From an uncultured Oscillospiraceae bacterium (GTDB lineage: Bacteria; Bacillota; Clostridia; Oscillospirales; Acutalibacteraceae), in contig UQHH01000031.1 of assembly GCA_900540865.1 (NCBI GenBank), positions 1 to 28,127 on the forward strand: a DNA stretch of 28,127 bases, read 5' to 3'. Under the pieces are notes generated by a model. The model made no database searches, was not told the DNA's origin, and saw only the letters and a program-made list of their open reading frames with translations. Of the stretch, positions 6,849-14,632 are shown one piece after another (position 1 is the stretch's first letter; every line of letters starts with the position of its first letter). The position numbers and the translations under genes were made by a program.

Positions 6849-8198
6849 ATGGATGTAAAATTGCCTGAAAATTTTTTAAAGGAAATGAAGCGGCTTTTGG
6901 GAGAAGACTTTCCAGCGTATGAACGCGCGCTTTGCGAACCCTATTATAGAGGGATTCGTATCAATACGCTGAAAACAGATGCCGGACAGGTATTCGAAAA
7001 TTTTCCGTTTAAAAAGAAGCCGTCCCCGTTTTGTAAGGACGGGTTTTACATTCCGTTTGACACAAAAGGACTCGGCTCACATCCGCTTCATCACGCGGGC
7101 GCTTTTTATATGCAGGAGCCGTCGGCGGGCTGCGCCGTTACGATACTTGACGTGCAGCAGGGCGACAGGGTGCTCGACCTATGCGCGGCGCCGGGCGGGA
7201 AATCAACGCAGATAGCCGCCGCTCTACAAAATACCGGGCTTTTATGGTCGAACGAGATTGTAAAAAACAGGGCGTCCGTTTTGCTTTCCAATATAGAGCG
7301 CATGGGCGTAAAAAACGCGGTCGTGTCCTCCTGCCATCCTGAACAGCTTTGCAAGAAGCTTATGGGCTTTTTCGATAAGGTGCTCGTCGACGCGCCGTGC
7401 TCCGGGGAAGGCATGTTCCGCAAGGATGAAATGGCAGTAAAAGAATGGAGCCGTGAGCATGTATTCTCTTGCGCCGCGCGCCAGCTTTCCATTTTAAATA
7501 GCGCAGCACAGGCGCTTAAGTCCGGCGGAGTACTCGTATATTCTACATGTACGTTTTCCAAGGAAGAAAATGAAGGCGTTTTAGATGCGTTTTTAAAGCA
7601 ACATTCAGAATTTGAGCTTGAAGACGCAAATGTATCCTTCGGCCGGCCTGCTTTTAATAAAGCACGGCGGATTTTACCTATGGACGGCGGGGAAGGCCAT
7701 TTTGCCGCGCGGCTGGTTAAAAAGGAGGGGGAAACACCTGCGTTCTCCCCATACCGTTATGATTCCCCATTTCGAGGCAAAAAAGACTTGGAGAAGCTTG
7801 TAAGCGGGCTTTATGACGATTGCTTTATTAGACGGCCGTTTGGAGAACGTTTTCGTATTTTAAACGATAGGCTGTATCTTTTGCCGGACAATCTGCCCGA
7901 CTTTGACGGATTATATATCCTGCGCGCGGGTGTGCTGCTGGGCGAAATAAGGCGAACAAGAGTTGAACCCGCTCACGCGGCGTTTATGGCGGCGAAGCCC
8001 CATGAATGCCGAAGAAAAATAGAGCTTGCGCCGGACGGGGAGGAAATCAGGCGGTTCCTTCATGGGGAAGAGATAAGCGCACCGGACGGCTTGAAGGGAT
8101 ACACGGCGGTTTGTACCGCTGATATGACTTTGGGCTTTGGCAAATGCTCGGGCGGTGTATTGAAAAATAAATACCCAAAGGGCCTGCGCAATTTATAA
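6849..8198 (+). CDS. RsmF/NOL1-NOP2-sun family rRNA (cytosine-C5) methyltransferase
   Basis: A 449-residue SAM-dependent RNA m5C methyltransferase. The N-terminus LPENFLKEMKRLLGEDF and RGIRINTLK are typical of RsmF/YebU-like enzymes. The SAM motif is DLCAAPGGKSTQIA (about 110-123). The two cysteines of the mechanism are C184 in VDAPCSGEGMF and C234 in YSTCTFSKEENE. A C-terminal region of about 150 residues matches the RsmF PUA-like/RNA-binding tail. An ATG at 6834 would add five residues, but CGGAG sits 6 nt before the ATG at 6849. The next gene, rsmA, follows after 11 nt, so the two ribosome-modifying enzymes are probably co-transcribed. Confidence 0.93.
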   Translation: MDVKLPENFLKEMKRLLGEDFPAYERALCEPYYRGIRINTLKTDAGQVFENFPFKKKPSPFCKDGFYIPFDTKGLGSHPLHHAGAFYMQEPSAGCAVTILDVQQGDRVLDLCAAPGGKSTQIAAALQNTGLLWSNEIVKNRASVLLSNIERMGVKNAVVSSCHPEQLCKKLMGFFDKVLVDAPCSGEGMFRKDEMAVKEWSREHVFSCAARQLSILNSAAQALKSGGVLVYSTCTFSKEENEGVLDAFLKQHSEFELEDANVSFGRPAFNKARRILPMDGGEGHFAARLVKKEGETPAFSPYRYDSPFRGKKDLEKLVSGLYDDCFIRRPFGERFRILNDRLYLLPDNLPDFDGLYILRAGVLLGEIRRTRVEPAHAAFMAAKPHECRRKIELAPDGEEIRRFLHGEEISAPDGLKGYTAVCTADMTLGFGKCSGGVLKNKYPKGLRNL

Positions 8199-8212
8199 AA
8201 AGGGGAAGAATG

Positions 8213-9073
8213 ATGCAGCAGCTTTCAAATATATCGAATATCAAAGAAATACTTGCAAGGCACGGCTTTACCTTCTCTAAATCACTCGGTCAGAATTTTT
8301 TAATCAATCCCTCCGTATGTCCGCGCATGGCGCTGGAAAGCGGCGCGGACGAGGGGATGGGTGTTATCGAAATCGGCCCGGGCATTGGCGTGCTGACCTG
8401 CGAGCTTGCAAAGCGTGCCGGTAAGGTTGTTTCCATAGAGCTCGACAAAAGGCTTTTGCCCGTACTGGACGAAACACTGCGGGATTTTGACAATGTTAAG
8501 GTAATAAACGGCGATGTTTTGAAAATTGATTTGAAAAGATTGATTGAAGAGGAATTTCCCGATATGCCCGTATGCGTCTGCGCAAACCTGCCGTATTATA
8601 TTACCTCTCCGGTCATCATGAAGCTGCTCGAGGAAAGGCTTCCGGTGGAAGCAATTACAGTCATGGTACAGAAGGAGGCCGCGCAGCGGATTTGCGCCGA
8701 GGCAGGAACGAGGGAATGCGGCGCGGTCACGGTTGCGGTTCGGTATTACGCGCAGCCGCGCGTGCTGTTCTCCGTATCGGCGGGCAGCTTTATGCCCGCG
8801 CCGAAGGTGGATTCCGCGGTTATCCGCCTCGACGTTCACAAGGAAACACCGTTTGAAGTGTATGACGAAAAGCTGTTTTTTAAGGTTGTGAAGAGCGCGT
8901 TTGCGCAGCGGAGAAAAACGCTACCGAACGCATTGTCCGCAGGGCTGAAGCTTGACAAAAACGCGGTTAACACAGTACTTGAAAAATCTGGTATCCCGCA
9001 AAATTTCCGTGCGGAACAGCTATCGATGGAGCAATTTGCGCAGCTTGCGAATCGTCTTGCTGCCGCAGAATAA
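8213..9073 (+). CDS. rsmA: 16S rRNA (adenine-N6,N6)-dimethyltransferase
   Basis: RsmA/KsgA dimethylates two adjacent adenines in the 3' hairpin of 16S rRNA during 30S maturation. Motifs are in order: SLGQNFLINPSV near the N-terminus, the SAM loop EIGPGIGVLT, the acidic SIELDKRL, NGDVLKIDL, catalytic NLPYYITSPV, and the C-terminal FAQRRKTLPNAL. The length of 286 residues is normal. ATG codons are adjacent at 8210 and 8213; AGGGG lies 7 nt before the second, which I prefer, though the first is possible. It is followed 36 nt later by a small membrane-protein gene. Confidence 0.97.
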   Translation: MQQLSNISNIKEILARHGFTFSKSLGQNFLINPSVCPRMALESGADEGMGVIEIGPGIGVLTCELAKRAGKVVSIELDKRLLPVLDETLRDFDNVKVINGDVLKIDLKRLIEEEFPDMPVCVCANLPYYITSPVIMKLLEERLPVEAITVMVQKEAAQRICAEAGTRECGAVTVAVRYYAQPRVLFSVSAGSFMPAPKVDSAVIRLDVHKETPFEVYDEKLFFKVVKSAFAQRRKTLPNALSAGLKLDKNAVNTVLEKSGIPQNFRAEQLSMEQFAQLANRLAAAE

Positions 9074-9109
9074 TCGAAATACATGAGGAAGAAAAGGAGA
9101 GGAAGGCTT

Positions 9110-9289
9110 ATGAATTTATCCCGTCTTGCCATCGTATTGATTGCCGTATGCGTCTGCCTGCTTTTGCTGTCGTTTGCGTCCTATCTGTTTTGGGACAGCG
9201 CGACAAGGTCGGCAATCGCGTTGTTTTCCTGTTTGTTCGGCTTTTTTGGGTTTCTTACCGCCTGCAGGGCGTACGACCAAAAAGATTGA
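9110..9289 (+). CDS. Small two-helix membrane protein, hypothetical
   Basis: A 59-residue protein with two hydrophobic segments, about residues 6-27 (AIVLIAVCVCLLLLSF region) and 35-52 (IALFSCLFGFFGFLTAC), joined by a short polar turn. An upstream in-frame ATG at 9083 exists, but the strong AGGAGAGGAAGG ribosome site immediately precedes the ATG at 9110. Last gene after rsmA and followed by a terminator. I do not recognise the family. Confidence 0.65.
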   Translation: MNLSRLAIVLIAVCVCLLLLSFASYLFWDSATRSAIALFSCLFGFFGFLTACRAYDQKD

Positions 9290-9298
9290 ATTAAAATA

Positions 9299-9338
9299 AA
9301 AAGAAGCCGCTTTCTTTTAAGAAACCGGCTTCTTTTTT
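9299..9338 (+). terminator. Terminator between convergent genes
   Basis: The stem AAGAAGCCG/CGGCTTCTT (9301-9309 with 9326-9334) has an inner TTTC/GAAA pair and a T-run to 9338. It ends the rRNA methyltransferase operon. The A-rich side (TTTTTATTTTAATT on the minus strand) lets it also serve the convergent gene at 9344. Confidence 0.85.
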
Positions 9339-9343
9339 GAACG

Positions 9344-9688
9344 TCAACGCACGGGCTCGTAATCCATATGTGACGCCTCAGCGGTAGCTTCCAGCTTGAA
9401 AATAACCGGTCTTAACCCGTCGTTGCAGCTGCATATGGCGACACCCGGCGTTTTAATCCAGTCCCCATAATAAAACGGCTCGCTGCCTGCGCCGTGCGCT
9501 AAGGCGAATACATACTGGTAGATGGCTTTCCAGGCTTCATCGCAAAAACCAAATGGCTTTGCGTAATCGGCGTAAAACACCTGCCCCTTTTTCATCATTG
9601 GGCAGGCGGTCAGTCCATCGGCCCCGTACTGCGCGGTAAGCTCTTTGTCGAGCGTCGTCTTTAAAATCGTGATTTTTACCTTATTCAT
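9344..9688 (-). CDS. TIGR04076-like protein of unknown function
   Basis: A 114-residue protein with the features I associate with TIGR04076: an N-terminal KVKITILKTT, a CP motif (ACPMMKKGQVF), the GFCDEAWKAIYQYVFAL segment, a tryptophan before the second half and the C-terminal ICSCNDGLRPVIFKLEA. Several cysteines (C29, C48, and the C-x-C pair) are conserved in the family and could bind metal or act in redox chemistry, which is inference. AGGGGG lies 7 nt before the ATG. It is a single-gene unit with its own promoter and a shared bidirectional terminator. Confidence 0.8.
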   Translation of the reverse strand: MNKVKITILKTTLDKELTAQYGADGLTACPMMKKGQVFYADYAKPFGFCDEAWKAIYQYVFALAHGAGSEPFYYGDWIKTPGVAICSCNDGLRPVIFKLEATAEASHMDYEPVR

Positions 9689-9740
9689 TAAAAAACCCCC
9701 TGTAATATCCCATACTTTTCATGTAAATCCTTTTGGTTTC

Positions 9741-9769
9741 AGTCTAAGGCTCGTGAAAGAAAAAGTCAA
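9741..9769 (-). promoter_or_regulatory. Probable promoter of the TIGR04076-like gene
   Basis: On the minus strand, TTGACT (9764-9769) and TAGACT (9741-9746) are 17 bp apart, about 50 bp before the start codon. The -10 matches consensus at 4 of 6 positions. Confidence 0.5.
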
Positions 9770-9781
9770 ATAGAATAAAAT

Positions 9782-9811
9782 AAAAGCAGGCGTATATACG
9801 CCTGCTTTTTT
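9782..9811 (-). terminator. Perfect palindromic terminator of the NlpC/P60 gene
   Basis: A 28-bp perfect palindrome (9782-9809, half-site AAAAGCAGGCGTAT) lies 20 bp past the stop codon of the hydrolase gene. T-rich tails on both sides make it bidirectional. Confidence 0.8.
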
Positions 9812-9829
9812 ATAGAAGCTTGTCCGCTT

Positions 9830-11563
9830 TTACTTTTTGCTGTTTTTCTGTACCGGAGCCGCTTTTTTTCTGCTCTTGAGGAACAGTACGACCGAACACA
9901 TGGAAATCAGGAACATAATGCCGGCAACCCACATGAGCAATATGTAAGAGCTGTTGTCGCGCCCGCTGAAGGTAACCTGCTCAAACGCATTCGCGCCTGA
10001 CGCATTGGCGAGCGCCCCGTTCGTCAGGGATGCAGATTTTGCCGAAACGTCACGGCTTACCTGCGTGCTCTGGCGGGCCGTTTCAAGACCCAGCGCGGTT
10101 AAGAAGCTGTCGTCCGCAATGCCCGTTACCTCTAGCGCAAAGTTGGTCTGCGCAAGCTTAACGGCTGTTGCCGTAGCCTCGTCGAATACGCCTGTTTCAT
10201 TATCGGGGGCGAGGTAGCCTAGCTTTATAAGAGCCTGCTGCAATGAGGTGACGTCGCTGCCCTCGTAATTGAGCTGGAGCGCCTCAAAGTCCGCGGCGGA
10301 TACCGCTTTGTCGGAACAGAGCACCTGGAACTGTTCGTCCGTCATTTCGTCGGCGGGCTTGAGCTCCGAAGCACGGAAATACGCCTGCATCGCTTCAAGC
10401 GTTGCCTCGTCGAACACGCCGGTCGCTTCACCGGAATAATACGCAAGCTCGGAAAGCCTTTCCTGAAGCTGCTTGACGGTAGCGCCCTTGCCGCCTAATG
10501 AAAGCTTGTCGACATCCTTGGGCTGTGTCGCCTTTGTCTCTTTCTGCGTTTCTGGCTCTGTCTTAGGCTGTGTTTCCTTCTTTGTTACCTCTTCCTGGTT
10601 ATCTGCGGCCTGGGCAGGCGGATTGCTGTCGTTTTGTTCCGGCTTATCCTGCGCTTTCTTGTCGTTTTCTTTTTTCGGAGCGTCGTCCTTATAAATCGTG
10701 CCGAGTACATCCGAACCGGCAATGCCGTCTACGGTAAGGCCGGCAGCCTTCTGGTACTCTTTGACGCACTTTTCCGTATAAGAACCGTAATATCCTGTTA
10801 CGTCGTCCTCAAAATATCCGAGCGCTTTAAGGCGTTTTTGAAGCTTTTCGACCGCGGAGCCCTGCGAGCCGTTTTTCAGCACGCTTGACTCAGAGCCGGA
10901 CGAACCGCCGCCGGAAGGCTTTTGCGCAGGCCCGACGCTGCTATCGGAGTAGTCTGTCTGCTTAAAGTACTTATCGGCAGGCGTCTTGTCGGACTTGCCG
11001 TTTGAGCCAAAATAATAGGTAACCCCGTCGAAGGTTCTGCTGGTATTGATGACATACTGCCCGTTTTCGTAGTAGAAGGAACCGCCGTTGAAACGAACCC
11101 ATCCGTTGGTCGGGTAGCTGACGCCTGAAACCTTGAACCATTCGACCCAGTTTAAATTATAGACGCTCTCGTATACCATATCGTCATAAGAGCTTCTGGC
11201 ATCAATTGCCATTCCACTGCCGACATATACGCCGACATGTCCCGGATGATGCAGGCCAAGGCCGTGAATTCTCGGGATACCACTTGAAACGTACCCCCAT
11301 TCGGGGGAAGCGGCAAGCATGTCGGTACGAATACCGCCGACGCCGTTGTAGGAATAAATCAAGCCGGAGCAGTCGACCGCGCCGGGGGACGTTCCGCCCC
11401 AAACATATGACCAGTTTTCATTGTAAGCTTTCAGTGCGTGCGCCGAAAGGCCGACGCCGGTGCTTGTTGCCGCGAACGCTTCTGAGGTACCCATGACGAC
11501 TACGGTGCAGAGCATCATGACAGATAGTACCAGGGAAAGCACGGCCTTGCATTTCTTGTGCAT
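9830..11563 (-). CDS. Secreted, membrane-anchored NlpC/P60 peptidoglycan hydrolase with three PG-binding domains
   Basis: A 577-residue cell-wall hydrolase. A signal peptide covers residues 1-31 with likely cleavage after AFA. The NlpC/P60 domain (about 35-150) has catalytic C65 (VDCSGLIYSY) and H109 (HPGHVGVYVGSG), with D121 in AIDARS at the usual third-residue region. A short choline-binding-like repeat pair follows (about 155-190: FYYENGQYV, VTYYFGSNGK). Three PG_binding_1-type domains lie near 229-290, 354-415 and 428-492, with a Lys/Glu/Pro/Gln-rich linker at 292-352. A C-terminal membrane helix (about 539-562) ends in a basic tail. The frame extends to 11635, but AGGAGG stands 10 nt before the ATG at 11563. 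It probably cuts stem peptides at the membrane surface. WalR-like boxes lie upstream. Confidence 0.92.
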   Translation of the reverse strand: MHKKCKAVLSLVLSVMMLCTVVVMGTSEAFAATSTGVGLSAHALKAYNENWSYVWGGTSPGAVDCSGLIYSYNGVGGIRTDMLAASPEWGYVSSGIPRIHGLGLHHPGHVGVYVGSGMAIDARSSYDDMVYESVYNLNWVEWFKVSGVSYPTNGWVRFNGGSFYYENGQYVINTSRTFDGVTYYFGSNGKSDKTPADKYFKQTDYSDSSVGPAQKPSGGGSSGSESSVLKNGSQGSAVEKLQKRLKALGYFEDDVTGYYGSYTEKCVKEYQKAAGLTVDGIAGSDVLGTIYKDDAPKKENDKKAQDKPEQNDSNPPAQAADNQEEVTKKETQPKTEPETQKETKATQPKDVDKLSLGGKGATVKQLQERLSELAYYSGEATGVFDEATLEAMQAYFRASELKPADEMTDEQFQVLCSDKAVSAADFEALQLNYEGSDVTSLQQALIKLGYLAPDNETGVFDEATATAVKLAQTNFALEVTGIADDSFLTALGLETARQSTQVSRDVSAKSASLTNGALANASGANAFEQVTFSGRDNSSYILLMWVAGIMFLISMCSVVLFLKSRKKAAPVQKNSKK

Positions 11564-11661
11564 TGCTTTCAGACCTCCTAAAAAATTTACAGTTCCGTTT
11601 TTAAAAACGAATATAAATTCTGGCGGATGAATCATCTGCCGGGAAATTGCGGAAAAAACAG

Positions 11662-11688
11662 GTTACAATATGTAACAATTTGGTTACA
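11662..11688 (-). promoter_or_regulatory. WalR (YycF)-like box upstream of the hydrolase gene
   Basis: The minus strand reads TGTAAC-CAAAT-TGTTAC (11672-11688), an exact match to the published WalR consensus TGTWAH-N5-TGTWAH. A third TGTAAC follows 4 nt later (11662-11667). It lies about 110 bp before an NlpC/P60 gene, a typical WalRK target class. No walRK genes are in this window. Confidence 0.6.
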
Positions 11689-11869
11689 GTCTAACATATG
11701 CCCGCTGTAAATTCAAGAGGAATTGGAAAATAAAAGCAATGCGCACAAAAAAGCTGATAATTTTGCATGCGCGTTGTATAATTTAGGAAAACAATAACGT
11801 AACCACTAGATATTGTGTTGCTGGCGCCATACCGTAAAAAAACAGGATATATACATGTTTGCGACAATT

Positions 11870-11886
11870 TGTAACAAGATTGTAAT
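11870..11886 (+). promoter_or_regulatory. Second WalR-like box, opposite orientation
   Basis: The plus strand reads TGTAAC-AAGAT-TGTAAT, again an exact TGTWAH-N5-TGTWAH match, about 200 bp from the first box and facing away from the hydrolase gene. Orientation and distance make a direct role less certain. Confidence 0.4.
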
Positions 11887-11918
11887 TTGAATTCTAGAAT
11901 ATACATTTTGTAAAAATG

Positions 11919-11946
11919 CAAAAGAAAAAGCCGCCGGATGGCAGCT
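11919..11946 (-). terminator. Terminator of the DUF6514-like gene
   Basis: A minus-strand 7-bp stem (11929-11935 with 11940-11946, one G-U pair) with a 4-nt loop, followed by TTTTTCTTTT. It lies about 20 bp after the stop codon. Confidence 0.65.
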
Positions 11947-11966
11947 CTTACATAAAAAGTCCCGTT

Positions 11967-12260
11967 TTATACGAAGTCGGATACGCCGGATGGATATTCA
12001 CACAAAAAATCACTTATAAGCTGCTCTGCATGAAGCGGCGCGGCTCCGTTTTCTGCTAGATGGCGCGCAAGACGTTCCACATATTCCAATTCATCCGAAA
12101 CATCTTCAATCAGGCAGGATTCTGATAAGCAGTGCGAATGTTTACAGCCGTCTTTATATATGTGTATGCCATATACAGTTACGGCCTTGCCCTCGAGTTC
12201 TATTTCAGCCTCTGTAATCTGGTAGCAGTAAGGGCTTCCATCCAGGCAGGACGTAAACAT
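11967..12260 (-). CDS. DUF6514-like small protein
   Basis: A 97-residue acidic soluble protein. The N-terminal half has the pattern YCYQITEAEIELEGKAVTVYGIHI, and the C-terminal half is helical (DELEYVERLARHLAENGAAP followed by LHAEQLISDFL). Both resemble the clostridial DUF6514 family as I remember it, but I could not check. Four Cys/His residues in the middle (CKHSHCLSESC) are notable. The frame opens at GTG 12275, but GAGGTGA overlaps that codon and is about 11 nt before the ATG at 12260, so the ATG is preferred. Transcribed alone from its own promoter. Function unknown. Confidence 0.65.
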   Translation of the reverse strand: MFTSCLDGSPYCYQITEAEIELEGKAVTVYGIHIYKDGCKHSHCLSESCLIEDVSDELEYVERLARHLAENGAAPLHAEQLISDFLCEYPSGVSDFV

Positions 12261-12317
12261 TCTCAATTCTTTCACCTCTATCCATGAAGATTTAGTTCAT
12301 AATTTTTTTACAAATTT

Positions 12318-12346
12318 ATTTTATAGGAGCGTTTTTATTTTCTCAA
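12318..12346 (-). promoter_or_regulatory. Promoter of the DUF6514-like gene
   Basis: On the minus strand, TTGAGA (12341-12346) and TAAAAT (12318-12323) are separated by 17 bp. Each hexamer matches consensus at 5 of 6 positions. Confidence 0.75.
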
Positions 12347-12452
12347 TACCACTAAAGTTGATTTCCACATATTTCCACAAGGCTTTTATGCAAATAAGCA
12401 ATAAATTACAGAAGGGTTTCCCAGGGCGTATATGTCAATTCAATATATGTTT

Positions 12453-13721
12453 TTATGAATTTAATACCAATTTTATTAATTCTATACGGGAAGTGATATT
12501 TAATTTTTGATACGCGTTGTAAATAATTTTTTTCACCGTACCCTCAGAGATATCCAAAGCGCAGGCAATCTGCTTGTTTGTTTTTCCATCTACGACATAA
12601 TTGACGACCTCGTGTTCCCGCTGGGTTAATGTTGAGAAAAGGAAATTTGTATTTCCCAAGACGTTTTCCTTCGGGCAAAGTGCTAAAAGATAGCGGTTTC
12701 TGCCTTCTGTTGGGATGGCGCATATAAAAAAACGAGAGCCATCAGATTCCGGTATCGTAACGCTGCCGGCGGATATATTTTGGCTTTTTATGCATCTGCG
12801 CATAACGGCGCATTGTATAATATCGCATAAATCGACCCCCTTTTCTTTTAAAAGGGTATCGAAAAAAGGATTCGATTTGAGGAGATAAGGCCTGTTTTGC
12901 TCAGAAACGGCCTGCATAACAAACAAGCAGATGCCCATAAACCTGCTTTCATAGAGATCTGTAAACATATCGACGGGCTGTTGCTGCATGCGGAAATATT
13001 CTTCGTCATTGAGCCGGCATCCTGAAAGAATAATCCGGCTTTCTCCGCCGCACTTCATAGGGAAAAGCGTTGCAAGTATGTATTTGTGTTCCCCATTCTT
13101 ATGGAAAAGCTCCAAAACGCGCAGCGGTTTATTAAGCCTAAGGCAATCATCCAAAATAGAATGCGAGCGAAACCATAAAAAGTGTTTTTTTAATATTTGG
13201 CCAAAATCTGGACAGCCGCTCAGAGGTATCCCGAACAGCCGGTCAAGCTGTTCGCTGCAGTTTTCAACGCAATAACGTCCGTCCGGCTGACGGAGCAGGA
13301 TGACGCTATGGTTTTTATGTTCCTGCAAACGGTTGAAATTAAAATAATTGAGATAGCGGTCGGAAATTTTCTCAGACAGAATATCGTTTAGCCTTTTGCC
13401 CGAAACCTTTAACCTGCAGCCTTCAAAATAGATATTCGTTTCCCAGTATGCGCCTCCGGCTTCCCGGACCAGGCTCAGACAGTCGGTGATGTGCTGTGCA
13501 ATTTCATATGTCTTTTTTACGTTATAGACATATTCTTCAGAAAAAAGAACCTCCAGGCATTTCCCCACATCCTCATGATGTAATCCATTATAATATAGAT
13601 AGGTCGGGTTGCATTTTTCAAGAATGACGTTTCCGTTTGCTGCCTGACGAAAATAGCATATGTATGAGTCTTCCCGGTTCCAAATGCTGTCTTCGATTCT
13701 GGAGAGAAAATCTTTCACCAT
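12453..13721 (-). CDS. LuxR-family transcriptional regulator with PAS-like sensor region
   Basis: A 422-residue regulator. The C-terminal 60 residues form a clear LuxR-type helix-turn-helix: LTQREHEVVNYVVDGKTNKQ, then IACALDISEGTVKKIIYNAY and LNITSRIEL. The N-terminal 350 residues look like two or three PAS-type modules (about 15-110, 130-235 and perhaps 250-350; for example HKNGEHKYILATLFPMKCGG resembles a PAC strand pair), but this is structural inference. It has no membrane segment or receiver domain, so it would sense a cytoplasmic signal directly. AAAGGA stands 10 nt before the ATG. It is monocistronic and divergent from the bceR-like gene 248 bp away. Target genes are not evident. Confidence 0.82.
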   Translation of the reverse strand: MVKDFLSRIEDSIWNREDSYICYFRQAANGNVILEKCNPTYLYYNGLHHEDVGKCLEVLFSEEYVYNVKKTYEIAQHITDCLSLVREAGGAYWETNIYFEGCRLKVSGKRLNDILSEKISDRYLNYFNFNRLQEHKNHSVILLRQPDGRYCVENCSEQLDRLFGIPLSGCPDFGQILKKHFLWFRSHSILDDCLRLNKPLRVLELFHKNGEHKYILATLFPMKCGGESRIILSGCRLNDEEYFRMQQQPVDMFTDLYESRFMGICLFVMQAVSEQNRPYLLKSNPFFDTLLKEKGVDLCDIIQCAVMRRCIKSQNISAGSVTIPESDGSRFFICAIPTEGRNRYLLALCPKENVLGNTNFLFSTLTQREHEVVNYVVDGKTNKQIACALDISEGTVKKIIYNAYQKLNITSRIELIKLVLNS

Positions 13722-13789
13722 TTTAGTTTCATCCTTTACGCAGGTTTCACTGTATATTCATTCGCTAAAAACTGACAAAATTATTATAA

Positions 13790-13818
13790 ATTATACCATG
13801 TTTTAGCAATGTTTTCAA
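13790..13818 (-). promoter_or_regulatory. Promoter of the LuxR-family gene
   Basis: On the minus strand, TTGAAA (13813-13818) and perfect TATAAT (13790-13795) are exactly 17 bp apart, about 70 bp before the start codon. Confidence 0.85.
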
Positions 13819-13890
13819 TTATTAGTTTTAAAAATTTAAATAAAATATAGATTTAATAGTAGAAATTAGATAATATAAGGTAAATAAACA

Positions 13891-13920
13891 TTGAGAGTCG
13901 AGCTTTTCATGTGTTAAGAT
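13891..13920 (+). promoter_or_regulatory. Possible promoter of the bceRS-like genes
   Basis: TTGAGA (13891-13896) and TAAGAT (13915-13920) with an 18-bp spacer precede the response-regulator gene by 50 bp. A small CGGCG-GGATA-CGCCG hairpin (13938-13952) lies in the leader before the AGGAGG site. The -10 match is only 4 of 6. Confidence 0.4.
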
Positions 13921-13969
13921 AAACGTAATAAACCTTCCGGCGGGATACGCCGAATTAGGAGGAGAAGAA

Positions 13970-14632
13970 ATGAAAATTTTAATTATAGAAGATAATAAAA
14001 AAATACGGGACGAGCTCAAGGTGTTTCTTGAAAAGTACGGCTATGAAATCATCTGTCTGGAGCAGTTTGAAAACGCGGCGGAGCAGGCGCTTGCGCTTCA
14101 TCCGCACCTAGTTCTTCTCGATATTAATCTGCCGGTATACGACGGCTTTCTGGTTTGCCGGGAAATCAGAAAGAAATCAGCCGTACCGATTATTGTAGTG
14201 ACCAGCCGCGACAGCGACGTCGACGAGCTGATGAGCATGAATTTCGGCGCGGACGATTTTATTACCAAGCCATACAACACCCAAATTCTGCTTGCGCATA
14301 TCGCGGCGATTTTGAACCGAACCTATCAGGCGCAAAGCGAAATGACGTACGAGTACGCGGGGCTTATGGTCAACATGTCGAAAGGGTCAGCAGCTTATCA
14401 GGGGGATGAGACGGAGCTTACAAAAAACGAGCTGCGCATCCTTGATCTTCTCATGCGTAACCAGACGAGTATTACGCCGCGAGACGATATTATGGAGGCG
14501 CTCTGGCAGTCGAATGAATTTATCGACGACAACACGCTGACCGTCAATATCAACCGGCTGCGAAAAAAGCTGGAAGCAATCGGCGCTTCTGATTATATTA
14601 AAACAAAAAGAGGACAGGGGTACAGTTTATGA
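13970..14632 (+). CDS. BceR-like OmpR/PhoB-family response regulator
   Basis: A 220-residue response regulator. The receiver has the acidic pair E7-D8, phospho-acceptor D51 (LLDINLP), T78 and K100 (FITKPYN). A winged-helix DNA-binding domain covers about 127-220 (LTKNELRILDLLMRN, NTLTVNINRLRKKLEAIG, KTKRGQGYSL). The sequence style and the following intramembrane kinase and ABC transporter place it in the BceR/GraR group controlling peptide-antibiotic resistance. AGGAGGAG precedes the ATG. It overlaps the kinase gene by 4 nt (ATGA), so the two are coupled. It probably activates the transporter promoter at 15.67 kb. Confidence 0.92.
   Translation: MKILIIEDNKKIRDELKVFLEKYGYEIICLEQFENAAEQALALHPHLVLLDINLPVYDGFLVCREIRKKSAVPIIVVTSRDSDVDELMSMNFGADDFITKPYNTQILLAHIAAILNRTYQAQSEMTYEYAGLMVNMSKGSAAYQGDETELTKNELRILDLLMRNQTSITPRDDIMEALWQSNEFIDDNTLTVNINRLRKKLEAIGASDYIKTKRGQGYSL

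Larger units (their letters stand above)
11564..11966. other. 403-bp AT-rich intergenic region with WalR-like sites
   Basis: This gap holds the upstream region of the hydrolase gene and the end of the DUF6514-like gene. It contains two TGTWAH-N5-TGTWAH boxes and a terminator, listed separately. No clear -35/-10 pair for the hydrolase was found; TATATT near 11598-11603 (minus) is the best -10-like element. The minus-strand frame at 11691-11921 lacks a ribosome site and is not called. Confidence 0.6.

Noticed and set aside
11691..11921. Minus-strand 76-codon frame between the DUF6514-like gene and the hydrolase gene
   Set aside because: No ribosome site, unrecognisable composition, and it runs through the WalR-like boxes and promoter region.
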